Origin: Saprospiraceae bacterium
Lineage (GTDB): Bacteria > Bacteroidota > Bacteroidia > Chitinophagales > Saprospiraceae
Length of the DNA: 33,917 nt
Reading direction: 5' to 3'
Assembly (NCBI GenBank): GCA_020629315.1
Contig: JAHDDO010000017.1
Span: forward strand, 1-33,917
Shown: positions 1 to 8,035 of the stretch, piece by piece
Layout of the letters: each line of letters opens with the position of its first letter
Position numbering within the stretch: position 1 is the first letter of the stretch
Translations under genes and position numbers: made by a program
Notes under the pieces: model-generated
Databases searched by the model: none
Told to the model about the DNA's origin: nothing
The model's input: the letters and a program-made list of their open reading frames with translations, nothing else

Positions 1-102
1 TGTTTTTGCGCTAAGGGTGGTAATGGTGGGACGAAGTCTCAGTCCGACAAGGACCGAAGCCATGGACGACCTGACCCTGTTAAACAGGGGAGCGCCCAAG
101 CA
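1..102 (+). repeat. Structured intergenic element, copy 1 (possibly clipped by window edge)
   Basis: This non-coding stretch lies directly after the uvrC stop codon (minus strand). It folds into a closing helix (GCGCT 8-12 with AGCGC 91-95) and three hairpins: 28-32/36-40 with a GAA loop, GTCC 42-45 with GGAC 51-54, and CCCTGT 75-80 with ACAGGG 84-89. A second, diverged copy with the same hairpin order lies at 27241-27357. Unpaired segments are also shared, such as the GAA..C..TGGA..GACC stretch at 57-71 and GCCCAA near the 3' end. The stem sequences differ between copies while pairing is kept, which supports a selected structure. It could be a REP-like or non-autonomous mobile element, or a structured RNA. 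I cannot name a family. Confidence 0.6.
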
Positions 103-1905
103 TTATTCACCGTACCAATATTCAAAAACTTTTTTGGCAGCGGCTTTACCAATTATTTCGGCGACCTCATTTTCATCGGCCTCTTTCAAGCGTTTCAAAG
201 ATTTAAAGTGAGATAGTAATTTCTCCGCACTCGTTTTTCCTATGCCAGGAATATCCGTGAGACTGGTCCCAAATGCATGCTTACTTCGCTGATCTCGATG
301 AAAGTTTATCGCGAAGCGGTGCGCTTCATTTCTGAGTTGCTGAATCAGCTTTAAGCTTTCCGACTTTTTGTTAATATAGAGGGGTATTGAGTCATCCGGA
401 AAGTAAATTTCCTCCAAGCGCTTAGCAATGCCAATCACGGTGATCTTACCTTTCAGATCTAGTTCCTCAATACTCTGCATCGCACTGGATAACTGACCTT
501 TACCTCCATCGATGATAACTAATTGGGGCAAAGACTGGTCCTCATCTAGAAGCCGTCGATATCGGCGAAAGACCACTTCTCGCATAGAAGCAAAATCATC
601 AGGACCCTTTACGGTTTTGATCTTGAATTTTCGATAATCACTCTTGGCAGGTTTCGCATTTCGGAAGACTACACAACTGGCCACAGGATTCGTTCCCTGT
701 ATATTTGAGTTGTCAAAACACTCAATATGCAAAGGTATTTCGCTCATCTGCAGATCGTTTTTCATTGTGGTCAAAATACGCTCGGCAGAGGTAACCTTTT
801 TAATTTTATTGAGCTCATCCTTCTTCTGTTGTAAGATGAAATATTGGAGATTTTTTTCGGCCAGTTCGATCAGTTTTCTTCGATCGCCTCGACTAGGTAC
901 GAGATAGTTAAAATCTTTAATTTCCATTTCTAGATCGAAGGGCACGATGACCTCTGGCGCTTGACTGTTAAACTTTTCTCTCAATCGATAAATAGCATGC
1001 AAAAGGAGATCTTTTTGATCCTCATCCGCATTAATCTTCATCTCAATATTATCACTATTTATGAGGGCACCTTTAATGACTTTCATGTAGTTAACAAAAG
1101 CTGTATCTTTTTCCACTCTGATGTTAAAGACATCCACATCTTCCACTGTATTACTCACCACAGTAGATTTAGATTGGTAGTCTTCAAAGGCCCATAGTTT
1201 TTCCTTTAGATCTTGTGCTTGTTCGAATTCGAGTCGTTCGACGTGAAAAGCCATTTGCTCTTTGATATAATCTTTCACAGGTTTGAAATGACCCCTGAGT
1301 ACATTCTTGACTTGCTTTATTTTTTCATTGTATTGTTCCTCCGATTCCTTACCCACACAAGGACCTTCGCAGTTTTTGATATGATATTCGAGGCAGACTG
1401 TAAATTTCCCTTTGTCAATATTGGCTTGGGATAAATTAAGGGTACAGGTACGTAGCTTGAACAATTTTTTGACCACATCAAACATGACTTTAGCCCTAAA
1501 TTTTGACGTATACGGGCCAAAATACGTTGACCCATCCTTACTTAGTTTTCGAGTAAAGAACACTCTTGGAAAACGTTCTTTTTTTACACAAATGTAGGTG
1601 TATGATTTACCATCCTTCAAATTAACATTATAGCGAGGTTGGAATTTTTTGATCATGGAATTTTCAAGGAGCAAAGCATCATGTTCCGTATCTACTACCA
1701 TGAATTCAAGGTGATGGGCATTCTTAACCAGTGTCCGTGTCTTGAAGGATTTTTGCTTGTCATTGACAAAATAGGAAGACACCCTATTCTTTAGATTTTT
1801 AGCCTTGCCAACATACAAAATGGTGTTTTCTTCATCCAAGAATTTATATACCCCAGGTTCTTTGGGAATCGTTATGGCAATATCTTGATAATCCTCTTTT
1901 GTCAA
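103..1905 (-). CDS. uvrC: UvrABC system protein C (excinuclease subunit C)
   Basis: This is the nuclease subunit of nucleotide excision repair, which makes both incisions around a lesion after UvrA/UvrB loading. The 600 residues match the usual UvrC length. The order is: GIY-YIG nuclease at about 16-95 (GVY 18-20, YVG 31-33); four cysteines at 154, 171, 179 and 183, spaced like the reported UvrC iron-sulfur ligands; UVR domain at about 205-240; RNase H-like C-terminal nuclease with D398 (DNSN), D466 (IDGG) and H538; and helix-hairpin-helix DNA-binding region at about 549-596. The start codon is TTG: an in-frame stop lies two codons upstream and no ATG lies nearby. The gene stands alone, with mgsA upstream on the same strand. 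All key motifs are intact. Confidence 0.97.
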   Translation of the reverse strand: MTKEDYQDIAITIPKEPGVYKFLDEENTILYVGKAKNLKNRVSSYFVNDKQKSFKTRTLVKNAHHLEFMVVDTEHDALLLENSMIKKFQPRYNVNLKDGKSYTYICVKKERFPRVFFTRKLSKDGSTYFGPYTSKFRAKVMFDVVKKLFKLRTCTLNLSQANIDKGKFTVCLEYHIKNCEGPCVGKESEEQYNEKIKQVKNVLRGHFKPVKDYIKEQMAFHVERLEFEQAQDLKEKLWAFEDYQSKSTVVSNTVEDVDVFNIRVEKDTAFVNYMKVIKGALINSDNIEMKINADEDQKDLLLHAIYRLREKFNSQAPEVIVPFDLEMEIKDFNYLVPSRGDRRKLIELAEKNLQYFILQQKKDELNKIKKVTSAERILTTMKNDLQMSEIPLHIECFDNSNIQGTNPVASCVVFRNAKPAKSDYRKFKIKTVKGPDDFASMREVVFRRYRRLLDEDQSLPQLVIIDGGKGQLSSAMQSIEELDLKGKITVIGIAKRLEEIYFPDDSIPLYINKKSESLKLIQQLRNEAHRFAINFHRDQRSKHAFGTSLTDIPGIGKTSAEKLLSHFKSLKRLKEADENEVAEIIGKAAAKKVFEYWYGE

Positions 1906-1988
1906 GTACTAATGATTAAGGTACTAAGATAAACAGCCCATACTTTATTTGGTTTTTTGGTCCAATGTAATGACGGGAAGGACACTCT

Positions 1989-2369
1989 TTATTTAGGGTA
2001 CACAGCAGAAATGCCTTGCAAAATGTAATAGGCTGTTTTAGGGTTGGTAGCTAAGGGAATATTATGCACATCACATAGGCGCATAAGCATTTGTACATCG
2101 GGTTCGTGTGGGTGTTTGTCCAGCGGATCCCTGAAAAACACAACCATATCGAGCTGGCCGGTAGCTAAAAGAGCAGCGATCTGAGCATCTCCCCCTAGCG
2201 GGCCAGAGAGCAAGCTATTAACTTCAAAACCTTCGGATTCAATTTTTGATCCTGTAGTACCCGTGGCGTAAATAGTAGCCTCTTCTAAGAAGTCCCTATT
2301 ATTCATTACAAAGGATACCATCTCTGGTTTTTTTCCATCATGAGCGATCAGTGCTATTTTAATATTCAT
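1989..2369 (-). CDS. mgsA: Methylglyoxal synthase
   Basis: It converts dihydroxyacetone phosphate to methylglyoxal and phosphate, a bypass of lower glycolysis that relieves sugar-phosphate stress. From the ATG at 2369 the protein has 126 residues, slightly shorter than the 137-152 of B. subtilis and E. coli. Family motifs are clear: AHDGKK near residue 10, TGTTG at 37-40, SGPLGGDAQ with the likely catalytic Asp61, and the FFRDPL..HPHEPD block at 78-91 with the conserved histidine. The frame is open further upstream, to 2450. That extension is a hydrophobic run unlike anything in the family, and the normal N-terminus (MNIKIALIAHDGKK) starts at 2369, so I chose the shorter form. About 80 bp separate it from uvrC. 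Confidence 0.95.
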   Translation of the reverse strand: MNIKIALIAHDGKKPEMVSFVMNNRDFLEEATIYATGTTGSKIESEGFEVNSLLSGPLGGDAQIAALLATGQLDMVVFFRDPLDKHPHEPDVQMLMRLCDVHNIPLATNPKTAYYILQGISAVYPK

Positions 2370-2527
2370 AGGATAAAGATGAATCAATTTGGCTAAGAAA
2401 CGAAACAAGGGTAGTAAATAAAAAACAAAAAAAAGGGGCTGACTTGTCACACTATGGCAAAACCATGAGTATTACAAATGAAGTTCGGACGCAAGCTATT
2501 TACATAATTTACTAAAATGAAATAAAA

Positions 2528-3139
2528 ATGAATTTGATAAAGATAAATGGATATCATGTTTGGGTACTGCTCGCAGCATTTCTTATGACTTCTTGTGAGC
2601 GAGTCAATCTAGATGAACAAGAAATTACAGAAGAAGAGATTACTGTTGAGATAGTCGAAGTCGAGCAAACGTCAATAAATTGCGAGTCAGCCATGTTGAG
2701 TTTACAAGGGGGCGATCTTGATTTTAACAAGGAAGCGGCTGCTAGATTATTTGTCGGTGACGCGTGTACTTTTTCTTATTCGGACCTTAATTACAACTAT
2801 ATGATCCATGATGTTAATTGGGACTTCTTCGGTCAAGATCCAGAATTTATTACACTATCTGACGGAGCGCCTGCCATTTCTTTTGGGTTTGACCAAATGC
2901 CAGAAGCGGGCGATGTGCTACAGGTAGCGGGCTACGATCCATTATTTATAAAAGATGGTGATAGTTGGGATAATGTGTATAGAACGGTCTATGCTAATGT
3001 CACTATTGAAAGCCTAGGTATAGAAGAAGGTGATGAAATCTCAGGCAGAGTTGGAGGTTTGTTTGTAGGTCATAATGAACCTGATACCATTGCCATTCAA
3101 GGCAGTTTTTGTGCTCCCTTAGTAAGTATTTGCCAATAA
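2528..3139 (+). CDS. Putative lipoprotein, function unknown
   Basis: The 203-residue protein has an N-terminal hydrophobic segment ending in a lipobox (LMTSC, Cys23), so it is probably a lipid-anchored envelope protein. The next stretch is very acidic (residues 25-45). The rest looks like a beta-rich globular domain with cysteines near 51, 78, 195 and 202. I do not recognise the family. The glycine-rich end, with an 'IQGSFCAPL' tail, resembles the ends of other small Bacteroidota lipoproteins such as the one at 26304-26810, but this is only a loose similarity. A strong terminator follows directly (3152-3180), so the gene is probably transcribed apart from the sigma factor downstream. Confidence 0.8.
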   Translation: MNLIKINGYHVWVLLAAFLMTSCERVNLDEQEITEEEITVEIVEVEQTSINCESAMLSLQGGDLDFNKEAAARLFVGDACTFSYSDLNYNYMIHDVNWDFFGQDPEFITLSDGAPAISFGFDQMPEAGDVLQVAGYDPLFIKDGDSWDNVYRTVYANVTIESLGIEEGDEISGRVGGLFVGHNEPDTIAIQGSFCAPLVSICQ

Positions 3140-3151
3140 GATATATGAATT

Positions 3152-3180
3152 AAAAGCAGGTAGGTCGCTGCCTGCTTTTT
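3152..3180 (+). terminator. Rho-independent terminator after the lipoprotein
   Basis: The sequence has an AAAGCAGG / CCTGCTTT stem (8 bp) around a loop of about 10 bases, followed by a T run ending at 3180. It lies 12 bp after the stop codon at 3139 and 10 bp before the sigma factor ATG at 3191. It should insulate the sigma factor from upstream transcription. Confidence 0.85.
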
Positions 3181-3190
3181 CGCACCCTAA

Positions 3191-3754
3191 ATGAAGATTG
3201 ATAATACGCTCATAGCAGATTGCAAACATCAAAAGTCTAGTTCGCAAAAACGGCTTTTTGAAGTGTCATTGCCATACACTAGGGCCATTGTATATCGATA
3301 TATTTTTAATAAATCGTTTGAGAAAGATGCTATTCAAGAAATATATGTGAAGATTTTTAAAGGGGTAATTCACTTTGATGAAGGCAAGGGAAGCTTTTAT
3401 AATTGGATGGCGAAAATAGCGGTCAATACCACGATTAGCTTTAATAAGAAATACAATAAGAGATTAGAAGAGTTAGATCAGGCCACTCAGGTTTTGCCCA
3501 TAATTCCAGGACCTATTTATGAGCTTGAATATGAAGAATTAATCCAATTATTGAAAGCCATGCCTGAGGAGCTGTACACCATTTTTAATCTTTTTATTAT
3601 AGATGGATTCAGCCATGTTGAAATAGCAAAGACCTTAGGAATTAGCCCAAGCTTAAGTCGAAAGAGATTGTCCAGAGCCCGAGAGTGGGCTAAAAATAAT
3701 ATGGATTATGATGGACAATCCATTCGTTCCATTTCAAAGAACAATATCCAATGA
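3191..3754 (+). CDS. RNA polymerase sigma factor, ECF (sigma-70) family
   Basis: This is a 187-residue extracytoplasmic-function sigma factor, predicted to direct RNA polymerase to a small regulon. Region 2 lies at about 20-86 (core binding and -10 recognition, ending FYNWMAKIAVNTTIS). Region 4 lies at about 117-168 with a clear helix-turn-helix (DGFSHVEIAKTLGIS, then SRKRLSRARE). There is no region 1 or 3, as expected for ECF factors. The stop codon overlaps the next gene's start (ATGA, 3751-3754), so the two are almost certainly co-translated. In Bacteroidota such pairs commonly encode a sigma factor and its membrane-bound regulator. The signal sensed cannot be read from the sequence. Confidence 0.92.
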   Translation: MKIDNTLIADCKHQKSSSQKRLFEVSLPYTRAIVYRYIFNKSFEKDAIQEIYVKIFKGVIHFDEGKGSFYNWMAKIAVNTTISFNKKYNKRLEELDQATQVLPIIPGPIYELEYEELIQLLKAMPEELYTIFNLFIIDGFSHVEIAKTLGISPSLSRKRLSRAREWAKNNMDYDGQSIRSISKNNIQ

Positions 3755-5079
3755 ATCAGTTAGAGAAAAACATAAAAAATAAGTTGCATAAAGGGCAAAT
3801 GCCCACAGATGATTTAGATGTTACTGCGATGTGGGATGATGTTTCCAATTCGCTTAATGAGCGAAGCAATGATCGAGGTACTCCTGTTATTCTTTTCATG
3901 CAAATAGTAGGATTTCTCTTGGTACTTGGTGGGGTATTCTACATGTTGGAAACTAGAGATGTAGTTGCTTACTCAACACAAAATATTGCCACCAATAACC
4001 CAGATGTCATTTCTTCCGATACAGATATAATGCATAGATTAGACTCTAAGACAAAGATTGATCTAATTGAAGAAAGCAGTTTGCAAGGGGACAAATTACG
4101 GACGCCTAGCCAAAGACAAAATTCGAAGAAGCGTGAGCAAGAAAATACATTGACACAAACAATACAACCAGACGCTTCGGCGGTTTCTGAGAAGGGTAAG
4201 GTAAATATTCATTCAGACTATCGTCCATTCCAAACTCTTGACAATTCAAAGAAGTTTTCTATTTCTCCTATATATGTTCAAGCAATAAGTAATCGACTTG
4301 GATTATTAGAAACGAAAAGGGAGTCGCAGTCGATCTCATCTGAGAATATAGCAATGATAGACAAAGATGAGGTCACTGCTTTTTCAAAGTGGTCAATGGG
4401 TCTTTTTACAGGAATGAATCGCTCGCAGCTCATGTATAATTCTACGATTGATGAAGCATACGCTACTGCTTTAACGGAAGTACCTGACTATTCCTGGCAA
4501 ATAGCCTTCTTAGGCAGACATCAGCTCAGTAGTGCCACTTTCATAGAGACCGGTGTAATCTATAAGGATCAATGGTCCATTTTTTCATATGACAATACAA
4601 CGAACCAATATGTCGAAAAGGATCAAGCACTAATTAAAATTGAAATTGATGCTGAGACTGGAGATACGATTGAAAAATTTTATGTTGATACAGTTGTAAA
4701 CCAAAGTGTCTACCGCAATGTGAAGCACCACAATAATTATAGGACAGTAGCCATCCCCCTACAATTAGGTTTTCAAAAAATATGGAGAAAGAGTTATGTC
4801 GGTATAGCCTTAGGCATAGACATAAATGTTAGGATAAAAGAGACGGGCCGAAGCTTGAATTCGGAAGGTGAGATTATAGCGTTTACTGAAAATAATCTTG
4901 CGCATCGCCTATTTTTTCAACCCAGCCTTTCGATCCCTGTAGGCTTCCAATTGACAGACAAGTTAACACTAGAGTGCTTGCCTAGATTCACTGCATTGCA
5001 ATTAAATTCTTTAAAAGAAAATATAGGCATGGATCATAGGAATGCATCACTTCATTTGGGGCTGCGGTATGCTTTATAA
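3751..5079 (+). CDS. Membrane-anchored protein with C-terminal outer-membrane beta-barrel-like domain; candidate anti-sigma partner
   Basis: The 442-residue protein begins with about 44 polar residues predicted to be cytosolic, including an acidic region with a conserved-looking Trp28 (TAMWDDV). One membrane helix follows at about 45-66. Then comes a polar, low-complexity linker (68-210) and a C-terminal domain (about 212-442) with alternating aromatic and polar strands and a terminal LGLRYAL, as in PorT-type outer-membrane barrels. There is no signal peptide; the helix is internal. The four-base overlap with the ECF sigma gene suggests that the cytosolic end binds the sigma factor (inference). 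The linker could cross the periplasm, but the barrel assignment rests on sequence pattern only. There is no recognised enzymatic motif. Confidence 0.8.
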   Translation: MNQLEKNIKNKLHKGQMPTDDLDVTAMWDDVSNSLNERSNDRGTPVILFMQIVGFLLVLGGVFYMLETRDVVAYSTQNIATNNPDVISSDTDIMHRLDSKTKIDLIEESSLQGDKLRTPSQRQNSKKREQENTLTQTIQPDASAVSEKGKVNIHSDYRPFQTLDNSKKFSISPIYVQAISNRLGLLETKRESQSISSENIAMIDKDEVTAFSKWSMGLFTGMNRSQLMYNSTIDEAYATALTEVPDYSWQIAFLGRHQLSSATFIETGVIYKDQWSIFSYDNTTNQYVEKDQALIKIEIDAETGDTIEKFYVDTVVNQSVYRNVKHHNNYRTVAIPLQLGFQKIWRKSYVGIALGIDINVRIKETGRSLNSEGEIIAFTENNLAHRLFFQPSLSIPVGFQLTDKLTLECLPRFTALQLNSLKENIGMDHRNASLHLGLRYAL

Positions 5080-5228
5080 ACCGTTCAACGCTACAGCTTC
5101 TACACATGGTAAACTATTTTTAGAATACCCCGCCGCTATTTTAAATTTAGTAGAATTAGTAGGATCTCTTTTATGAATTAGATTCTCAACGGTGGTTCAT
5201 TTGCTAAACCTTTGAGAAAACAATCATT

Positions 5229-5894
5229 ATGAAATACTCAATTCTATTTTTATTATTAATTGTGTTTGCTTGTGATTCATTAAATGATACCAAAACGATA
5301 GAAGTTACAGACCATGAAACTAGGTTTTTCAATGTAACTATAGAAGGAAAGATAAATGGAGTAGAATCTTGTGGCATTGATGCTTCTAAATGGGCCTTAG
5401 TATTTGAAACAAAAGCCGAACCCGACACTGTGTTTATTGCTCCAGATGGTGATATCTCGGGTCAAGTTATTCAACTAAAGTCTAAAATTCACTACGAAGC
5501 TTGTTGCTTGGTATATGTGTATGTTTCACCAGATTGTCCGCACAAGTCTATGGCCTCTCTTATTGATCTTGAAATGGATACACTCATTAATAACATTGAA
5601 TTTTGTGTAAATGAATCTCAAGATATTGAAATCCCTTACATTGATGATACACCTATAACTCTCGAGGTTAAGGGGGTAGATCATCCTGATTTTGACTATC
5701 GTAAACTAAAATTTGACGCGCCGTTTTTAGAAGAACCGGTCATTTTAAAAAAGGATGAGTCTTATTTTTTTACAATTGAGCCAGGATCATTCCAATATCG
5801 GTACAAAGACAAATTCTCAGAATCGTTAGGTTGGGAACATAATAGCTTTTATGCAAAGCAATGCAATGATGCCTATTTAGAGCTTCCATATTAA
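5229..5894 (+). CDS. Putative lipoprotein, tandem paralogue A
   Basis: The 221-residue protein has a short hydrophobic leader ending in Cys15 (VFAC), so it is probably lipid-anchored. The body starts with a beta-strand pattern (FFNVTIEGKINGVESCGID) and holds several cysteines (CGID, EACCLVY, SPDCPH, EFCV) that could form disulfides in the periplasm or on the cell surface. I know no family for it. The gene after it is a paralogue of nearly the same length, and residues of the central block (encoded by 5474-5608) are identical in both. The start context (aatcattATGAAATAC) is also shared. The preceding 149 bp hold no clear promoter, and 30 bp separate it from its paralogue, suggesting an operon. 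Confidence 0.82.
   Translation: MKYSILFLLLIVFACDSLNDTKTIEVTDHETRFFNVTIEGKINGVESCGIDASKWALVFETKAEPDTVFIAPDGDISGQVIQLKSKIHYEACCLVYVYVSPDCPHKSMASLIDLEMDTLINNIEFCVNESQDIEIPYIDDTPITLEVKGVDHPDFDYRKLKFDAPFLEEPVILKKDESYFFTIEPGSFQYRYKDKFSESLGWEHNSFYAKQCNDAYLELPY
5474..5608 (+). repeat. Near-identical 135-bp segment, copy in paralogue A
   Basis: This segment differs from 6164-6298 at only five positions by my alignment. All five are third-position or otherwise synonymous (Ser, His, Leu, Val, Ile), so 45 residues are identical. The flanking coding sequence is much more diverged. Confidence 0.85.
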
Positions 5895-5924
5895 TATTCT
5901 TTATCTTATGAAAATCCAATCATT

Positions 5925-6584
5925 ATGAAATACCTATTTCTATTAGCAACACTTTTATTAGTGGCATGTAATCCATTCAATATTAAACCGCCAGAAGATA
6001 CCAAAGAAGAAAAATTCTTTAATGTGACCATTGATGGAAAAATTTATGGAGTAGAAACATGTGGAATTGACGTATCAAATAGGGTGTTAGTATTCGAAAC
6101 AAAAGCCGAACCTGATACTGTGTTTATTGAATCTGATGGCCACTTTTATGGACATGTAACCCAACTAAAGTCAAAAATTCATTACGAAGCTTGTTGCTTA
6201 GTATATGTTTATGTTTCACCAGATTGTCCGCACAAGTCTATGGCCTCTCTTATTGATCTTGAAATGGATACACTCATCAATAACATTGAATTTTGTGTTA
6301 GTGAATCACAAGATATGGAGCTGTTTTATATAGATAAGAGTCCAGTGCAATTAGAACTGATTAATCGAGATGTTGACAGTATCGATTTTCATGAAGTTCA
6401 ATTTAATGCCGACTTTATTAACGAGGCGATGATACTAAAAAAGGATGCGCCATATTATTTTGATTTGTTGCCTGGAGAATATGATTACAGATATAGAGAA
6501 CGCTTTACAGATCACTCTACTTGGGTTCATAAAACCATTAACATTGAACAATGCACAGATCCAATATTGGAAATTCCATATTGA
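5925..6584 (+). CDS. Putative lipoprotein, tandem paralogue B
   Basis: The 219-residue protein is a paralogue of the preceding gene. The leader ends in a better lipobox (LLVAC, Cys15). The domain layout and all main cysteines match paralogue A: CGID, EACCLVY, SPDCPH and EFCV. The C-terminal third is diverged but keeps the same outline, with 'ILKKD..Y.F...PG...YRY.....FT' and a terminal 'LEIPY' (LELPY in A). The function is unknown. The pair probably arose by duplication, with the middle kept identical by constraint or by gene conversion. It converges on the S41 peptidase with only 9 bp between stop codons. Confidence 0.82.
   Translation: MKYLFLLATLLLVACNPFNIKPPEDTKEEKFFNVTIDGKIYGVETCGIDVSNRVLVFETKAEPDTVFIESDGHFYGHVTQLKSKIHYEACCLVYVYVSPDCPHKSMASLIDLEMDTLINNIEFCVSESQDMELFYIDKSPVQLELINRDVDSIDFHEVQFNADFINEAMILKKDAPYYFDLLPGEYDYRYRERFTDHSTWVHKTINIEQCTDPILEIPY
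6164..6298 (+). repeat. Near-identical 135-bp segment, copy in paralogue B
   Basis: This is the partner of 5474-5608. It includes an uninterrupted identical run of nearly 70 bases in the middle, longer than protein constraint alone would normally keep. Confidence 0.85.
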
Positions 6585-6593
6585 TGCATTAAC

Positions 6594-7952
6594 CTATATT
6601 TTCTTTTTCGCCATTAGTTCGGCTAACTTCTGTTTATATGCATCTTGGTTTTTATGTGCAAATGGCACCGGCTCTTTTATTATGTAATCTGGAATCAGAC
6701 TGGTCAGTTGATCAGAGGTTTCATCTAATACCAATCGGTAGGTTGGAAACCTGACTTTAATACCTGTATTAGTTAGGCTAAGCTCAGGAAAAGAGGCACC
6801 ATTATTACCATTATATCCGCCAATGCAAGGTGTGCCAATAAATGTCGCTGCGCTATATTGTTTAAGCCATGAAGTGCACATGGTAGATGTAGAACCAGTA
6901 AGCCCATTTATCAAAACATAGATATTACCTGAAAAATGTTTTTTCGCCGGTTTTTTTGAAAACTTAAAATAGAAACCTTGTCGATCTTTTCTAAGTCGAT
7001 AGAGGTCTCTGGTAAAATATTTTATCCTAGATAAGGCGTGTTGGCATTTTCCTTTTGTAGATAAATATGGAAACGGTTTGAGACTAGGTTCAACAATTTT
7101 ATAAGAGAAGACAGTATCTACCAAGTGTTTGGTTAAGACCTGACCAGCCCCTCTATCTCCGCCTTGGTTATCTCTAAGGTCAAGGATTAGTATATTGGAT
7201 TCTTGCTTTTGAATCTCTTCAAATACACGCTTGAAAAACCGCTTGTCGCTTTTGCGAAATTTTTTCAATGTTAATGTAGCGGTGTTGCCTTCAAAAAGAA
7301 GTGTGTTATTACCATTCTTTACATCGTAGAGGCTTTCGTTTTGCGAAGAATCAACTTGCTTTATAGCCTCGAGAGTCAACTTGGTTTGATCTGTTAAAAC
7401 GTTGTAGGAGTCTGGAAATATAAAGTATGATGAAATCCATTCTCTTGATGTATTATAAAATAATTGAGAACCTGCGAAAGGTCCGACTCCATCACTCGGA
7501 TGATACAATTGAATGTCCTTGATGATTTTAGCAGATGGTAGGCCATTTATAGAAAGTACTTTTTGGATTTGACTAGAAAGCAAGACGAATAACGCATCTT
7601 CATAAATGCGAAGTTCGTATGGAAAATATTGTCGTTCTACATTCTCTAAATAAGGGTGTCGCAAGATACTTGTATGAGAACATCCAATTTCGGATAGTGC
7701 TCTTCTAAAAACCCAATATGTTTCATGCTCTAGATAGGTTTTTTTATCATCTAGTTTAAAAGCATTTATAAATGCATCTAAATGGTATTTAGGTGATTCT
7801 TCATCTAGATAATTTATGGGATGTCCTTTTTTTACAGCTTCATTTAGGAATAGCAGATCTTCAAGTATTAGTGCTTTGGACCAGGTATTTTGACCGCTAA
7901 GATTTAGGCTAAGTGTTAAAAAAAGCAATGTGGAAGCTATACTAATTTTCAT
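6594..7952 (-). CDS. Secreted S41-family peptidase (C-terminal processing peptidase-like)
   Basis: The 452-residue protein has an N-terminal signal peptide (about 1-20, ending LSGQ), so it is exported. The C-terminal half carries the S41 catalytic fold: ILDLRDNQGGD at about 256-266, then a VLINGLTGSTSTMC stretch at 346-359 where the nucleophilic serine sits (Ser354 or Ser356), then FIGTPCIGGYNG at 371-382, and IPDYII near 423. The classical CtpA Lys block (GE.T.GKG) is not obvious, so this is closer to the tricorn/IRBP-like S41 proteins common as hypothetical peptidases in Bacteroidota. I see no PDZ domain. A role in degrading peptides in the periplasm or outside the cell is likely. It is divergent from the S9 peptidase at 8036 across an 83-bp gap. 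Confidence 0.87.
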   Translation of the reverse strand: MKISIASTLLFLTLSLNLSGQNTWSKALILEDLLFLNEAVKKGHPINYLDEESPKYHLDAFINAFKLDDKKTYLEHETYWVFRRALSEIGCSHTSILRHPYLENVERQYFPYELRIYEDALFVLLSSQIQKVLSINGLPSAKIIKDIQLYHPSDGVGPFAGSQLFYNTSREWISSYFIFPDSYNVLTDQTKLTLEAIKQVDSSQNESLYDVKNGNNTLLFEGNTATLTLKKFRKSDKRFFKRVFEEIQKQESNILILDLRDNQGGDRGAGQVLTKHLVDTVFSYKIVEPSLKPFPYLSTKGKCQHALSRIKYFTRDLYRLRKDRQGFYFKFSKKPAKKHFSGNIYVLINGLTGSTSTMCTSWLKQYSAATFIGTPCIGGYNGNNGASFPELSLTNTGIKVRFPTYRLVLDETSDQLTSLIPDYIIKEPVPFAHKNQDAYKQKLAELMAKKKI

Positions 7953-8012
7953 TTTCTCAATTTAAAAAAGAGCTGCCTTAGAATCAATTTTCTATCAAGA
8001 AAAAAGCTGTCT

Positions 8013-8021
8013 ATATTATTT
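8013..8021 (+). promoter_or_regulatory. Possible -7 element before the S9 peptidase
   Basis: TATTATTTG resembles the Bacteroidota -7 consensus TAnnTTTG with one extra base between the halves. It lies about 15 bp before the ATG at 8036, which would leave only a very short leader. I see no convincing -33 element. Confidence 0.25.
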
Positions 8022-8035
8022 GCTACCTTACATAT

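Noticed and set aside
17..211. Plus-strand open frame at the left edge
   Set aside because: It covers the structured element and the antisense of uvrC, and has no protein-like features.
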